The notes under the pieces: generated by a model
Told to the model about the DNA's origin: nothing
What the model saw: only the letters and a program-made list of their open reading frames with translations
The model's database searches: none
Source of the DNA: Pseudomonas viridiflava
GTDB lineage: Bacteria; Pseudomonadota; Gammaproteobacteria; Pseudomonadales; Pseudomonadaceae
DNA length: 64,000 bases
Assembly (NCBI RefSeq): GCF_900573885.1
Contig: NZ_UPSE01000565.1
Location: 124,001 to 188,000, forward strand
Direction: 5' to 3'
Program-made: the position numbers and the translations under genes
Shown here: positions 40,306 to 49,228 of the stretch, one piece after another
How positions within the stretch are numbered: the first letter of the stretch is position 1
How the letters are laid out: each line of letters opens with the position of its first letter

Positions 40306-42930
40306 TTATTTCATACCCAGACGTTTGCGCATTTGCGCGGTAATCGTCTGTTTCACCTTGGCGTAGCCGTCCCAGGGGTCCTCGCCCAGCTCGCCGAGAC
40401 GCTCATGAAGGTTGTGAATATTCCATTGGTTGGCGCTTTTCAGTTCGAAGATTTCGTCGCGGTAAATCGGTACCGACACCGGCAGCCCTTCGCGCGTGCG
40501 CACGGCATAGGCGCCGATGGTGGTCGCGCCCTGGCTGTTGCGCAGGTAGTCGATAAAGATTTTGCCGATGCGGTTCTTTGGCCCCGACACCGCCGAGAAA
40601 CGGTCCGGCATCAGCTTCGCCATATGCTGCACGATGCGCTGACTGAAGTTCTTCACCGCCTCCCAGCTGTCTTTCGGCTTGAGCGGTACCACCAGGTGGA
40701 TACCTTTGCCGCCACTGGTTTTCAGAAATGCTTTAAGGCCCAGTTCATCGAGCAACGCCAGGGTCAGCTGGATGGCTTCGACCATGGCTTTCCAGGGCAG
40801 CGCCGGGTCCGGGTCGAGGTCGAGCACGAAGCGGTCAGGGTGCTGGAAGTCGGCCGAGGTGGCGTTCCAGGTGTGCAGCTCGATGGTGCTCATTTGCACG
40901 GCGCCGATCAGCGCCTCGGGGTTGTTGATCATCATCACCGGCTGGCCGGCGAATTCCTTGCCCATGGATTCGATGCCGGGAATCGCCAGCTTTTCGGCGT
41001 TCTTCTGGAAGAACAATTCGCCGGCGATGCCTTCCGGCGCACGCACCAACGCCACGGGGCGGTGCAACAAGTGCGGCAGAATCCACTCGGCGACGCTGGC
41101 GTAGTACTCGACCAACTGCATTTTGGTGGAGCCGCTGGTGGCATCGATTACCCGCTCGGGGTGGGTGATGCGGATCTGCTCGTTGCCCTTGGTTACCGCG
41201 AGCTTGGCTTTGGGCTTGGCCTGCGCTTTGGGTTTGGCCGCAGCCTTGGCTTCGGGCTCGGATTTGCTGGCGGCGCTTTTGCTTTTGTCTTTTGCCGGAG
41301 GAGCCTTGGGCACTTCTTCGGTGATCTGTTCGGCGGGCTTGTCATTGCGAAGGCCATGGAATACGGCGTGACGCACTGAGCCGTCGCGGGTCATTTCGGC
41401 ATACGCCACCTCGGCCAGCAACGACGGTTTCAGCCAGTGCACCCCGCGAAATTCAGACCCGGTCGGCGGGTTGGCGAAGGCCGGCTTTTTCACTTCCAGT
41501 GGTTTGAGTTGTGCGTGAACGGTGGCCAGGGTGCGCTCGTTGAAGCCGGTGCCGACCTTGCCGGCGTAGCGCAGCTCGCCGCTGTCTTTGTCATGCAGGC
41601 CCAGCAGCAACGCACCAAAGGCGCTGCGGCTGCCTTTGGGCTCGGTGAAGCCGACGATGACGAACTCGTGCCGGTGTTTGCACTTGAGCTTGATCCAGTC
41701 GTCGCTGCGCCGGCTGACGTAGCGACTGCCCACGCGCTTGCCGATCAACCCTTCCAGTTGCATCTGGCACGCGCTGTTGAGCATGGCTTCGGGCGACTCT
41801 TCAAAGTCGGCGGAGAAGCGCACCACTTCGTCTTCGCTGCGTTCGAGCACCTGCTCCAGCGCAGCACGGCGTTGCTCCACCGGCACCTCGCGCAGGTCCA
41901 TGCCGTTGAGGTACATGAGGTCGAACAGGTAATAGACGATGGCGCCGCTGGCCCCGCTTTCAAAGGCGTTTTGCAGCGCCTGAAAATCCGGGTTGCCCTG
42001 TTCATTGGCAACGATGATTTCGCCGTCGAGCCAGGCTGACTCCAGACCGAGACTCGCCACCGCCTCGGCCTGGCGCGGCATCTTGGCGGTCCAGTCGTGG
42101 CCGCTGCGGGTGTACAGGCGCACGTCACCGTCTTGCACGCGGGCAAGAATGCGGTAGCCGTCGAACTTGATTTCGTAGCGCCAGTCACCGCTGGGCGGGG
42201 TTTCCACCAGCGTTGCCAGTTCCGGTTTGATGGTTTCGGGCATCGCCGCCTTGACCGCACCGCTGAGGGTGGTGCTTTTTTTACCGGCGCGCTTGGGTGT
42301 GGCCGGCTGGCTGGCGACCGGTTTCGGCTCGGCCGCCTTGCCTTTGGCACCGCGTTTCTTCGGCACAATGGTGCGGTCGCTGAGCACGCTGTCGGGCTGC
42401 GCTTCTACGATGTCGTAGTCGGCTTCGGGCTTGGCCGCTTCGTCTTGGTGCTTGATCAGAAACCACTGCTCCTTGGCACCCTGCATATGGGTGCGCACCA
42501 GGTTCCATTGGCCGCTGAGTTTTTCACCTTCGAGCTCGAACTTGAGCCGCCCTTTTTCGTAAGCCGCTACCGGGTCGCCGACGGGTTTCCAGATGCCGCG
42601 ATCCCAGACGATCACATCCCCTGCGCCGTAATGCCCTTCGGGAATGTTGCCCTCAAAGGTCGCGTAGTCCAGCGGATGGTCTTCCACATGCACAGCCAGA
42701 CGCTTCACTTTGGGGTCCAGGCTTGGCCCTTTGGGCACCGCCCAGCTTTTCAGGGTGCCTTGCAGTTCCAGGCGAAAGTCGTAATGCAAGCGTGTGGCGT
42801 CGTGCTTCTGAATGCAGAACTGCAACGCGTGCTCGGCGCCCTTTTTCGCGCCGGAGCGCTTGGCGCCGCTGGGTTCGGGCGTGGCGTCGAAGTCGCGTTT
42901 GCGGTTGTATTCGTCGAGTGCCTTGGCCAT
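40306..42930 (-). CDS. ligD: ATP-dependent DNA ligase D (three-domain repair enzyme)
   Basis: The 874-residue protein carries all three LigD modules. Residues 30-160 are the 3'-phosphoesterase domain (QKHDATRLHYDFRLE, with His43, His49 and His85). A lysine-rich linker follows. The ligase domain has the adenylation lysine Lys255 in YEIKFDGYR, and SAWLDGEIIVAN. The C-terminal polymerase/primase domain (about 590-860) has FVLDLDPDPALPWKAM, FLKTSGGKGIHLVVPLKP and IDYLRNSQGATT. It processes and joins double-strand breaks in non-homologous end joining with Ku. Ku is not in the window, so its partner lies elsewhere. Confidence 0.95.
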   Translation of the reverse strand: MAKALDEYNRKRDFDATPEPSGAKRSGAKKGAEHALQFCIQKHDATRLHYDFRLELQGTLKSWAVPKGPSLDPKVKRLAVHVEDHPLDYATFEGNIPEGHYGAGDVIVWDRGIWKPVGDPVAAYEKGRLKFELEGEKLSGQWNLVRTHMQGAKEQWFLIKHQDEAAKPEADYDIVEAQPDSVLSDRTIVPKKRGAKGKAAEPKPVASQPATPKRAGKKSTTLSGAVKAAMPETIKPELATLVETPPSGDWRYEIKFDGYRILARVQDGDVRLYTRSGHDWTAKMPRQAEAVASLGLESAWLDGEIIVANEQGNPDFQALQNAFESGASGAIVYYLFDLMYLNGMDLREVPVEQRRAALEQVLERSEDEVVRFSADFEESPEAMLNSACQMQLEGLIGKRVGSRYVSRRSDDWIKLKCKHRHEFVIVGFTEPKGSRSAFGALLLGLHDKDSGELRYAGKVGTGFNERTLATVHAQLKPLEVKKPAFANPPTGSEFRGVHWLKPSLLAEVAYAEMTRDGSVRHAVFHGLRNDKPAEQITEEVPKAPPAKDKSKSAASKSEPEAKAAAKPKAQAKPKAKLAVTKGNEQIRITHPERVIDATSGSTKMQLVEYYASVAEWILPHLLHRPVALVRAPEGIAGELFFQKNAEKLAIPGIESMGKEFAGQPVMMINNPEALIGAVQMSTIELHTWNATSADFQHPDRFVLDLDPDPALPWKAMVEAIQLTLALLDELGLKAFLKTSGGKGIHLVVPLKPKDSWEAVKNFSQRIVQHMAKLMPDRFSAVSGPKNRIGKIFIDYLRNSQGATTIGAYAVRTREGLPVSVPIYRDEIFELKSANQWNIHNLHERLGELGEDPWDGYAKVKQTITAQMRKRLGMK

Positions 42931-42966
42931 AGAGCAATGTCCGTTTATGCAGGGGCGCCGTTGCCG

Positions 42967-43206
42967 TCAGGGGCGCTTGTTCAGCTCGCGTTCAACCTCG
43001 CGGTTCTTTTCTTCGAGCTGCTCGGCGTCGCGTTCCTTGTTCTTGATCGAGGTCGGCGTAATGACTTTGTCGATGTCTTCGGTTTTCGGGTTTGGCTGCT
43101 CCAGCACGGCTTCGTCGTCGGGCAGCGTTTGCCGGGTTTGCGTTTGCGGCGAATTAAGGGGATTGGCAGTTTTGTCAGCCGGTTCGTGGCCTCGGTTGTC
43201 GCTCAT
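42967..43206 (-). CDS. Small hydrophilic hypothetical protein
   Basis: This 79-residue acidic protein begins MSDNRGHEPADKTANPLNS and ends in a charged helix (NKERDAEQLEEKNREVEREL), probably a coiled coil. There is no signal peptide. It is 36 bp upstream of LigD on the same strand and has an AAGGA site before the ATG. Function is unknown. Its composition resembles small intrinsically disordered stress proteins, which fits its setting between LigD and the KGG protein, but that is inference. Confidence 0.6.
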   Translation of the reverse strand: MSDNRGHEPADKTANPLNSPQTQTRQTLPDDEAVLEQPNPKTEDIDKVITPTSIKNKERDAEQLEEKNREVERELNKRP

Positions 43207-43488
43207 GGCGTTTTCCTTTTATCGGTCGCTGTTAAGGGTGCAGACGCAACGCAAGGCGCATTAGTTCAGCCGTTTTCACTCGCTCAAGCGAAGCGGGAGG
43301 CGGCAGCTTGATATCGTTTTAACTGCGCAGGCCGATACTGATATCGCCTGGCAATCGAAATAATATCTGTTATTTATCAATGACTTATTTTTAAAAAAAG
43401 CCTGAACCTCTGGAAACGGCAGCGGCCAGATTTCATGTGGAGGCTAAACGGCTTCCACTACCTCGACGCTAAATTAGGAGTGATGAAA
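43207..43488. promoter_or_regulatory. Divergent promoter region of the stress block
   Basis: The 282-bp gap between the divergent hypothetical and KGG genes contains an AT-rich patch at about 43350-43400, unusual for this GC-rich DNA, with TTAAAAAAAG and AATAATATCTGTTATT. CCGATACTG near 43331 resembles an extended -10 element of the general-stress sigma factor, but the match is weak. Confidence 0.3.
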
Positions 43489-43671
43489 ATGACCACTAAA
43501 AGCACCGGTAACAACAACCCAGGTAACTTCGCCAACGACCGCGAGAAGGCATCGGAAGCGGGTAAAAAAGGCGGCCACAACAGCGGCGGCAATTTCGCCA
43601 ACGACCGCCAGAAAGCTTCCGAGGCTGGCAAAAAAGGCGGCCAGAACAGCCACGGCGGTGGACGTAGCTAA
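43489..43671 (+). CDS. KGG-repeat stress-induced protein (YciG-like)
   Basis: This 60-residue protein consists of two copies of a KGG motif: NPGNFANDREKASEAGKKGG and GGNFANDRQKASEAGKKGGQ. The family is induced in stationary phase or osmotic stress, is unstructured, and has no known enzyme activity. ATG 43489 is preferred over 43483 because AGGAG is eight bases upstream of it. It ends in a strong intrinsic terminator. Its place among LigD, Mn-catalase and DUF892 genes fits a stress-response block. Confidence 0.85.
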   Translation: MTTKSTGNNNPGNFANDREKASEAGKKGGHNSGGNFANDRQKASEAGKKGGQNSHGGGRS

Positions 43672-43693
43672 GGCTAGGGCCGTGTGAGAAAGG

Positions 43694-43717
43694 GGGCCTG
43701 GATTCCAGGCCCTTTTT
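43694..43717 (+). terminator. Strong intrinsic terminator of the KGG gene
   Basis: GGGCCTGG at 43694-43701 and CCAGGCCC at 43705-43712 form a perfect 8-bp stem with a 3-base loop, followed by TTTTT. It lies 22 bp after the stop codon. Confidence 0.93.
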
Positions 43718-43753
43718 GTTGGTGTTGTTTGATTGCTGGCTACGGTTTTGCTT

Positions 43754-45025
43754 ATGAACATGCCCCGTTTAAAGCAGTTTGAAAGCACCCTCGCCCTGCT
43801 GCGCGAAGGGTACGAATTTGTTGGCAATGGCTGCCGCGAATTGAATACGCCGGCCTTTGAGTGCCGGTTGCTGTTGCAGCGCACGTATTGCCTGCAAGGC
43901 CGCGAGGCCGCCACATTGTTTTACCAAAGCCCGCACCTGTGCCGCACCAACGCTGCGCCCCGCGCATTGGTGCGCACGTTGTTTGGCAAAGGTGCGATTC
44001 AGGGCCTGGACGGACCCCGGCATCGGGCCCGCAAGCACGTATTTCTCGGCTTGCTCACCGGCGCTGAAGGCGAGCGCCTGGTGAGCGAAATAGACCGCCA
44101 TCTCGGTCAGGCAATGACGCAATGGGCGCAGGCCGGCAGCGTCGACGTACTGCCCGCCATGCAGACTGTGCTGTATCAAGCCGTCGCCCGCTGGGCCGGA
44201 CTACCGGAGCGCGAAATAACGGCCGCCCATCAGCATCAGTTGGTACTGCTGATTGCCGGTGCGGGCAGCAAAGGTCCTAAACATGTGCAGGCAGGTCTGG
44301 CGCGGCGTCGAGCCGAACACTGGGCTGCCGGGTTGATTCGCCGACAACGTGAGGATGCTTCAGTGGCGTCCAAAGGCAGCCCGTTTGATGTAATCGTCCG
44401 CTTCCATGAGCCCGGCGCAAAGCACGTGCCGGCACGCATTGCTGCCGTTGAGTTGCTGAACGTGCTGCGGCCCGTGGTAGCGGTGAGTTATTTCATTCTG
44501 TACGCGCTGGTTGAGTTGGCGCGCCATCCGCAGTGGCTTCCGCGTGTGGTCGATGACAGGCAAGCGCTGCGGGGTTTCGTTCAGGAAGTGCGGCGTCTGT
44601 ATGCATTCTTTCCCTTCGTGGCCGCCCGGGTGACTCGCGATTTTATGTGGAACGGCCTGCACTTCGTGAAAGGTGCTCGGGTGGTGCTCGACCTTTACGG
44701 CAGCAACCGCAACACCGACAGCTGGAACCAGCCGGACATGTTCGATCCGGAGCGCTTCAATAATGTGCACCTGGACCCCTTCACACTTATTTCTCAAGGC
44801 GGCGGCGATGCTCATACGGGCCATCGCTGTGCCGGCGAGTGGCTCACCGTGGCGGTGATGGAAACCGTGCTTCATGCCTTCGCCACGCGCCTCACCTACC
44901 GCGCGCCCGTGCTCAAGGAGACGCCACGTCGTGATCGTTTCCCCATGGCGTTTGGCCGTCCGTTTGTACTCACCGATGTGGCGCTCAATGAGCCACAACG
45001 CGCAGCTCATGACGTGGCGGTTTAA
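43754..45025 (+). CDS. CYP152-family fatty-acid peroxygenase (cytochrome P450)
   Basis: The 423-residue P450 has the CYP152 features that allow hydrogen peroxide use: Arg239-Pro240 in NVLRPVVAVSYFI, which in this family binds the fatty-acid carboxylate, and the heme loop SQGGGDAHTGHRCAGEW with Cys359. Near residue 83 it reads GKGAIQGLDG, matching the Gln of alpha/beta-hydroxylating members (BSbeta) rather than the His of the decarboxylase OleT. So hydroxylation of a fatty acid is more likely than alkene formation. The start at 43754 is the first ATG near the conserved N-terminus. It is convergent with the ABC exporter gene. No reductase gene is adjacent, as expected for a peroxygenase. Confidence 0.9.
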   Translation: MNMPRLKQFESTLALLREGYEFVGNGCRELNTPAFECRLLLQRTYCLQGREAATLFYQSPHLCRTNAAPRALVRTLFGKGAIQGLDGPRHRARKHVFLGLLTGAEGERLVSEIDRHLGQAMTQWAQAGSVDVLPAMQTVLYQAVARWAGLPEREITAAHQHQLVLLIAGAGSKGPKHVQAGLARRRAEHWAAGLIRRQREDASVASKGSPFDVIVRFHEPGAKHVPARIAAVELLNVLRPVVAVSYFILYALVELARHPQWLPRVVDDRQALRGFVQEVRRLYAFFPFVAARVTRDFMWNGLHFVKGARVVLDLYGSNRNTDSWNQPDMFDPERFNNVHLDPFTLISQGGGDAHTGHRCAGEWLTVAVMETVLHAFATRLTYRAPVLKETPRRDRFPMAFGRPFVLTDVALNEPQRAAHDVAV

Positions 45026-45035
45026 CGCGGCCGCC

Positions 45036-46847
45036 TCAGCGCTTGGCGGCGTCGGGCTCGGCGACGCTGGCCGGATCGCGGCCCTCTTTGAAGCCTGCCG
45101 CCTGGATGCCCCACAACGCCGCAAACGTGCCGCCCAGCAAGCGCAACTGTTCCGGCGGACCGTCTTCGACAATGCGGCCCTTTTCCAGCACTACCACGCG
45201 GTCGAAGTTGGCCAGTGTCGACAGCCGATGCGCCACGGCGAGCACGGTGCGGCCTTGCATCAGGCTGGCAAGCGCGGCCTGAATTTCTGCTTCGGAATGG
45301 GTGTCCAGTGCAGAGGTGGCTTCGTCGAGAATCAGGATCGGCGCGTTTTTCACAAAGGCGCGCGCGATGCCCAGCCGCTGGCGCTGACCACCGGAAAGCA
45401 TCACCCCACGCTCCCCCACAGGCGTGTCGTAGCCTTGCGGCAGCTCGCGGATAAACGCATCGCAGAAGGCATGACGTGCGGCGTCGACGACTTCTTCATC
45501 CGTGGCCTCGGGCCGTCCGTAGCGGATGTTTTCGCGAATGCTGCGGTTGAACAGCGCAGTTTCCTGCGGCACCACGGCCATGCGCGCGCGCAGGCTGTCC
45601 TGGCTGACTTCGCTGATGTCTTGCCCATCGATCAGCACACAGCCGCCCTGCACATCGTCCAGGCGTTGAATCAAGCTGATGAGTGTCGATTTGCCCGCGC
45701 CCGACGGGCCGACGATGCCCACTTTCTGGCCTACCGGAATATGCAGATCGAAGCCGTCGAAGACCTTGCGCCCGTCCGGGTAGCTGAATTGCACCTGGCG
45801 AAATTCGATATCGCCGCGCGACAGCGCCAGTTGCGGCTCGGGGTCATCGAGTTCGTGGGGCTGCACGATGATACGCAGGGTGTCGTCAATGGCACCGAGC
45901 TGTTGGGTGGTATCCACCAGCGCCAGCGCCAGGTCACGAGAGCCATGCAGGATACGGAACGTCAGCGCACTGACCATCACCACATCGCCCGCGGTCACGG
46001 TGCCGGCGAGCCACAACTTGATCGCCCATATCAGCATGCCGCCGGCCATCAACGACAAACAGATGTCGTGGATGACCCGGGCCTTTTCCAGGTACATCCA
46101 GCTACGGCGCTGGGCGCGGGCTTCGAGGCCGATCTCTTCGGCCAGACGCTGCGCTTCGCGGTCGCGGGCGGAGAAGGCTTTGATGGTCCACACGTTGGAG
46201 ACGACGTCTACCAGTTCGCCACCCACGCGCGCTGCCTGTGCGGCGAAACGCTGGTGCTTGCTGCGGCCGCGGATGCCAAACGAAACGATCAGCACGCCGA
46301 CCACGGCGACGAAGCCGATCAGTGCCCAGGCCATTTGCCAGTGCACGGTAAACAGCACCAGCACCGCGCCGACAAAGTCGACACAGGGCGGCATGATCTT
46401 CCAGGCCAACCCGCCATAGATGGCGCCCGCTGCCTGGCCGGTGGCGGATATTCGATTGCCCAGCGCGCCCGCGTAGTGCTGGGCGAAATAGCGCATCGGA
46501 TGGCCGGTGAGGTGGCGAAACAGGTCGACGCGAAGGTCGACGCAACTGGCGACCACGGTGCGACAACCGAGCCAGCCGCCAAGACGCCAGAACACGTTTT
46601 CGATCACGATCAGGCCGATAAACACGCTCAGTGGAAACCACACATCCGCTTGCTGGCGGTCGCCGGTGGCCATGGCGTCTACCAGCAGTTTCATGCCGTA
46701 CTGCACGGCGACGGCGCAACTGCCGGCGCCCACAATCAGCAAAAACATGCCGCCGAAATGCCAGGGGCGGCGACGAACGTAATGGGCGAGAAATGCGATG
46801 GGCCGCCCCGGCAACGGCGCTTCGCTGGTGGCCGGTCGGCTGCTCAT
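45036..46847 (-). CDS. Fused permease-ATPase ABC exporter (MsbA-type)
   Basis: The 603-residue half-transporter has six membrane segments in residues 30-310 and a C-terminal ATPase with Walker A GPSGAGKST, the Q-loop VPQETALFN, signature LSGGQRQR, Walker B ILILDEATSALD and the His of AHRLST. Members export lipids, glycolipids or peptides as dimers. It is the last gene of a tight glycan cluster and overlaps the glycosidase-like gene by four bases. It may export the product made by the glycosyltransferase and UDP-galactopyranose mutase. It has a short Ala/Pro-rich tail (GRDPASVAEPDAAKR). Confidence 0.92.
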   Translation of the reverse strand: MSSRPATSEAPLPGRPIAFLAHYVRRRPWHFGGMFLLIVGAGSCAVAVQYGMKLLVDAMATGDRQQADVWFPLSVFIGLIVIENVFWRLGGWLGCRTVVASCVDLRVDLFRHLTGHPMRYFAQHYAGALGNRISATGQAAGAIYGGLAWKIMPPCVDFVGAVLVLFTVHWQMAWALIGFVAVVGVLIVSFGIRGRSKHQRFAAQAARVGGELVDVVSNVWTIKAFSARDREAQRLAEEIGLEARAQRRSWMYLEKARVIHDICLSLMAGGMLIWAIKLWLAGTVTAGDVVMVSALTFRILHGSRDLALALVDTTQQLGAIDDTLRIIVQPHELDDPEPQLALSRGDIEFRQVQFSYPDGRKVFDGFDLHIPVGQKVGIVGPSGAGKSTLISLIQRLDDVQGGCVLIDGQDISEVSQDSLRARMAVVPQETALFNRSIRENIRYGRPEATDEEVVDAARHAFCDAFIRELPQGYDTPVGERGVMLSGGQRQRLGIARAFVKNAPILILDEATSALDTHSEAEIQAALASLMQGRTVLAVAHRLSTLANFDRVVVLEKGRIVEDGPPEQLRLLGGTFAALWGIQAAGFKEGRDPASVAEPDAAKR

Positions 46848-47986
46848 GCGTGCTCCAGCATCTGGCGCTGCAAGGCGGCGAACTGTGCTTGCTGGAAGTG
46901 CAATTCATCTGCCAACGGGCTGTGCAAGGGGCGCCTGCCCTGCTCGTCGGCGAACCCGAACAGGCCCACTTCGCAATGGCGGTCGTCGGTCCAGCCGGGG
47001 TAGTCGAGTATGGGATACAAACAGATGCCCTCCATGGGAATGCCCCGCTGCATGGCCAGGCGCACCTGCTCGCAGACATAGCGCAACCAGTCGCCACGCA
47101 AGTCGCCTTCGGCGCCGGTTTCGGCCACCAGCAGCGGCCGTCGATAACGCTGGTACACCTCGGCCAGCATGCCGCTGAACGGGCGGTACAGCGGTTCGCC
47201 TCGCCACAGGGTGCCGCCGCCGGCGAACCACTGGTTATTGTTGTAGAAATTCACACCGATAATGTCCAGGTACTCAGGCTTGCCGCCCAGCCCTGGCCAT
47301 TGCTTGCCGGCGAGCAGATCCCACGCCTGGAATTGCGACAGCCGATAGCGCTCGGCTTCGGCCTGTTCCGCTGCGCTGTTGCCGCGCGGCACCACATGAA
47401 TGATGGGATCGACCTGCACGAAGCGCGCACGCGAGTCCACTTCACGAATGGCCTCGATGGCGGCAATGCTGGCGCGCACCAATTGATGTTTGAGCTCGTC
47501 GCCACGCCCCTCGCCCAGGGGCGCGAAGTACGCCACTTCGCCACCGGCCCACGACCAGAAAGACATTTCGTTGAGCGGCGAATAGAACGGCACCGCGTCG
47601 CTGTGCTCGCGGATCAGCCGCGCGGCAGCAGCAGCGAAGCGCGCGAAGCGCTCGACAAACTCGGGGCGCCAGATGTCGATGTCGTCGGGCCAGCCGTAAT
47701 GACACAGGTCCCAGATCACCTGCACACCCGCTTCGTTCGCGGCCTTGAGTTGCGGCAGAAAACTCGACCAGTCGTAATGCCCCGGCGTGGTTTCGATCAG
47801 GTGCCAACGCAATCCATCGCGCACGCTGCGAATGCCATGGGGCTGCAAGGCGGCGAAATCATTCGCCGCCCAACGGTCGTGGCCGGTGCCTTGCAACAGG
47901 TCGAGCCGGCGTCCGTCCTGGCGCCGGTGGGTGGAGCATTCGAAACCGCCGAGAAAAAAACTGCTGAACAGCGAAGGTACGTGCAT
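46844..47986 (-). CDS. Clan-A glycoside-hydrolase-like protein (beta-glucosidase-like)
   Basis: The 380-residue protein looks like a TIM-barrel glycosidase. Candidate catalytic residues are the Glu of SPLNEMSFW (acid/base) and the Glu of LLVAETGAEG (nucleophile), spaced as in retaining enzymes. Early strands have RDGLRWHLIETTPGHYDW. There is no signal peptide, so it acts in the cytoplasm. The ATG at 47986 follows AAGGAG; the GTG two codons earlier sits inside that site. It overlaps the exporter gene by 4 bp and lies 9 bp after the mutase stop. A cytoplasmic glycosidase in a biosynthetic operon may act as a trimming enzyme or a transferase. Family assignment is distant. Confidence 0.75.
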   Translation of the reverse strand: MHVPSLFSSFFLGGFECSTHRRQDGRRLDLLQGTGHDRWAANDFAALQPHGIRSVRDGLRWHLIETTPGHYDWSSFLPQLKAANEAGVQVIWDLCHYGWPDDIDIWRPEFVERFARFAAAAARLIREHSDAVPFYSPLNEMSFWSWAGGEVAYFAPLGEGRGDELKHQLVRASIAAIEAIREVDSRARFVQVDPIIHVVPRGNSAAEQAEAERYRLSQFQAWDLLAGKQWPGLGGKPEYLDIIGVNFYNNNQWFAGGGTLWRGEPLYRPFSGMLAEVYQRYRRPLLVAETGAEGDLRGDWLRYVCEQVRLAMQRGIPMEGICLYPILDYPGWTDDRHCEVGLFGFADEQGRRPLHSPLADELHFQQAQFAALQRQMLEHA

Positions 47987-47995
47987 CTCCACTCC

Positions 47996-49228
47996 TTATC
48001 GCACCCGCTGGGCGAGCGGCTCTTCACGCTCGACGCGCTCCTGCGCAACGGCCTGGCGATGCGCTTCTTCGATACGTTGATACAGCGCCAGCGCCTGCCC
48101 CACGACCTGGTCCATGTTGTAGTACTTGTAGGTGCCCAGCCGACCAACAAAGGTAACGCCGGGCGTCTCGGCTGCCAGCCGCTGATAGCGTTTGTACAGC
48201 TCCGCGTTTTTCTGACACGGAATAGGGTAGTAAGGATCGCCGTCGGCCGACGGGTATTCATAGGTGATGCTGGTTTTCGCGTGCTGCTGGCCGGTCAGGT
48301 GCTTGTATTCGCTGATGCGCGTGTACAGCACATCTTCGGCTGGGTAGTTGACGGTACCGACGGCCTGAAAGCATTCCTGATTGAGGGTTTTGTGCTCGAA
48401 GGTCAGCGAGCGATACGGCAGCTTGCCGAAACGGAAGTCGAAGTATTCGTCGATGGGGCCGCAGAAAATCAGGTGGTCGTATTCCACCTCATCGCGAATT
48501 TCCCGGTAGTCGGTGTTGATCATCACCTTGATGTTCGGGTGGTTGAGCATGCGCTCGAACATCCGCGTATAGCCGTGCAGGGGCATTTGCTGAAAGGTGT
48601 CGCCAAAGTAGCGGTCGTCGGTATTGGTGCGCGTGGGAATGCGCGCGGTGACCGATTTATCCAGCTGCGACGGGTCAAGCCCCCACTGTTTGCGGGTGTA
48701 ACCCCGGAAGAATTTTTCGTACAGCTCGCGGCCGATCTGGTTGATCACCACGTCTTCGCTGGTGCGAATGTCTTCCACGCGTTCGGCGCGGCTGGCCAGG
48801 TAGTCGGCGGCCTGCTCATCGGTTTCCAGGTTCAGGCCGTACAGTTCGTTCAGCGTGGTGCGGTTGATGGGAATGGGCACTTGCTTGCCGTCGACCGCCG
48901 CCAGTACGCGGTGCTCGTAAGGACGCCACTGGGTAAAGCGCGAAAGGTAGTCGACGATGCGCTGCGAGTTGGTGTGGAAAATATGCGGCCCGTAGCGGTG
49001 CACCAGCACGCCCGCTTCGTCGTAATGGTCGTAGGCGTTACCGCCAATGTGCGGACGACGGTCCACCACCAGCACGCGCTTGCCCAGGCCGGCGGCCAGG
49101 CGCTCGGCCAATACACTGCCGGCGAAACCGGCACCCACAATCAGGTAATCGAAACCGTGGCGGCGCGGCTCGGTGGCGTCGTCATTGCTGGGTAGTGCCA
49201 GAAAGCTCTCGGGAATCAACGAAGGCAT
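47996..49228 (-). CDS. glf: UDP-galactopyranose mutase
   Basis: The 410-residue flavoprotein has an N-terminal FAD-binding Rossmann motif (DYLIVGAGFAGSVLAERLAAG followed by RPHIGGNAYD) and the family GPHIFHTN, NRTTLNELYG, RGYTRKQWGLDPSQL and TYKYYNMDQVVGQAL stretches. It interconverts UDP-galactopyranose and UDP-galactofuranose, a precursor of surface glycans. The start at 49228 follows GGAGATGATC and lies within the last codons of the glycosyltransferase gene (13-bp overlap). The upstream frame is open but belongs to that gene. It is the second gene of a tight glycan operon. Confidence 0.92.
   Translation of the reverse strand: MPSLIPESFLALPSNDDATEPRRHGFDYLIVGAGFAGSVLAERLAAGLGKRVLVVDRRPHIGGNAYDHYDEAGVLVHRYGPHIFHTNSQRIVDYLSRFTQWRPYEHRVLAAVDGKQVPIPINRTTLNELYGLNLETDEQAADYLASRAERVEDIRTSEDVVINQIGRELYEKFFRGYTRKQWGLDPSQLDKSVTARIPTRTNTDDRYFGDTFQQMPLHGYTRMFERMLNHPNIKVMINTDYREIRDEVEYDHLIFCGPIDEYFDFRFGKLPYRSLTFEHKTLNQECFQAVGTVNYPAEDVLYTRISEYKHLTGQQHAKTSITYEYPSADGDPYYPIPCQKNAELYKRYQRLAAETPGVTFVGRLGTYKYYNMDQVVGQALALYQRIEEAHRQAVAQERVEREEPLAQRVR

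Noticed and set aside
40261..41379. Plus-strand frame opposite LigD
   Set aside because: Antisense frame of ligD; the minus strand has all catalytic motifs.
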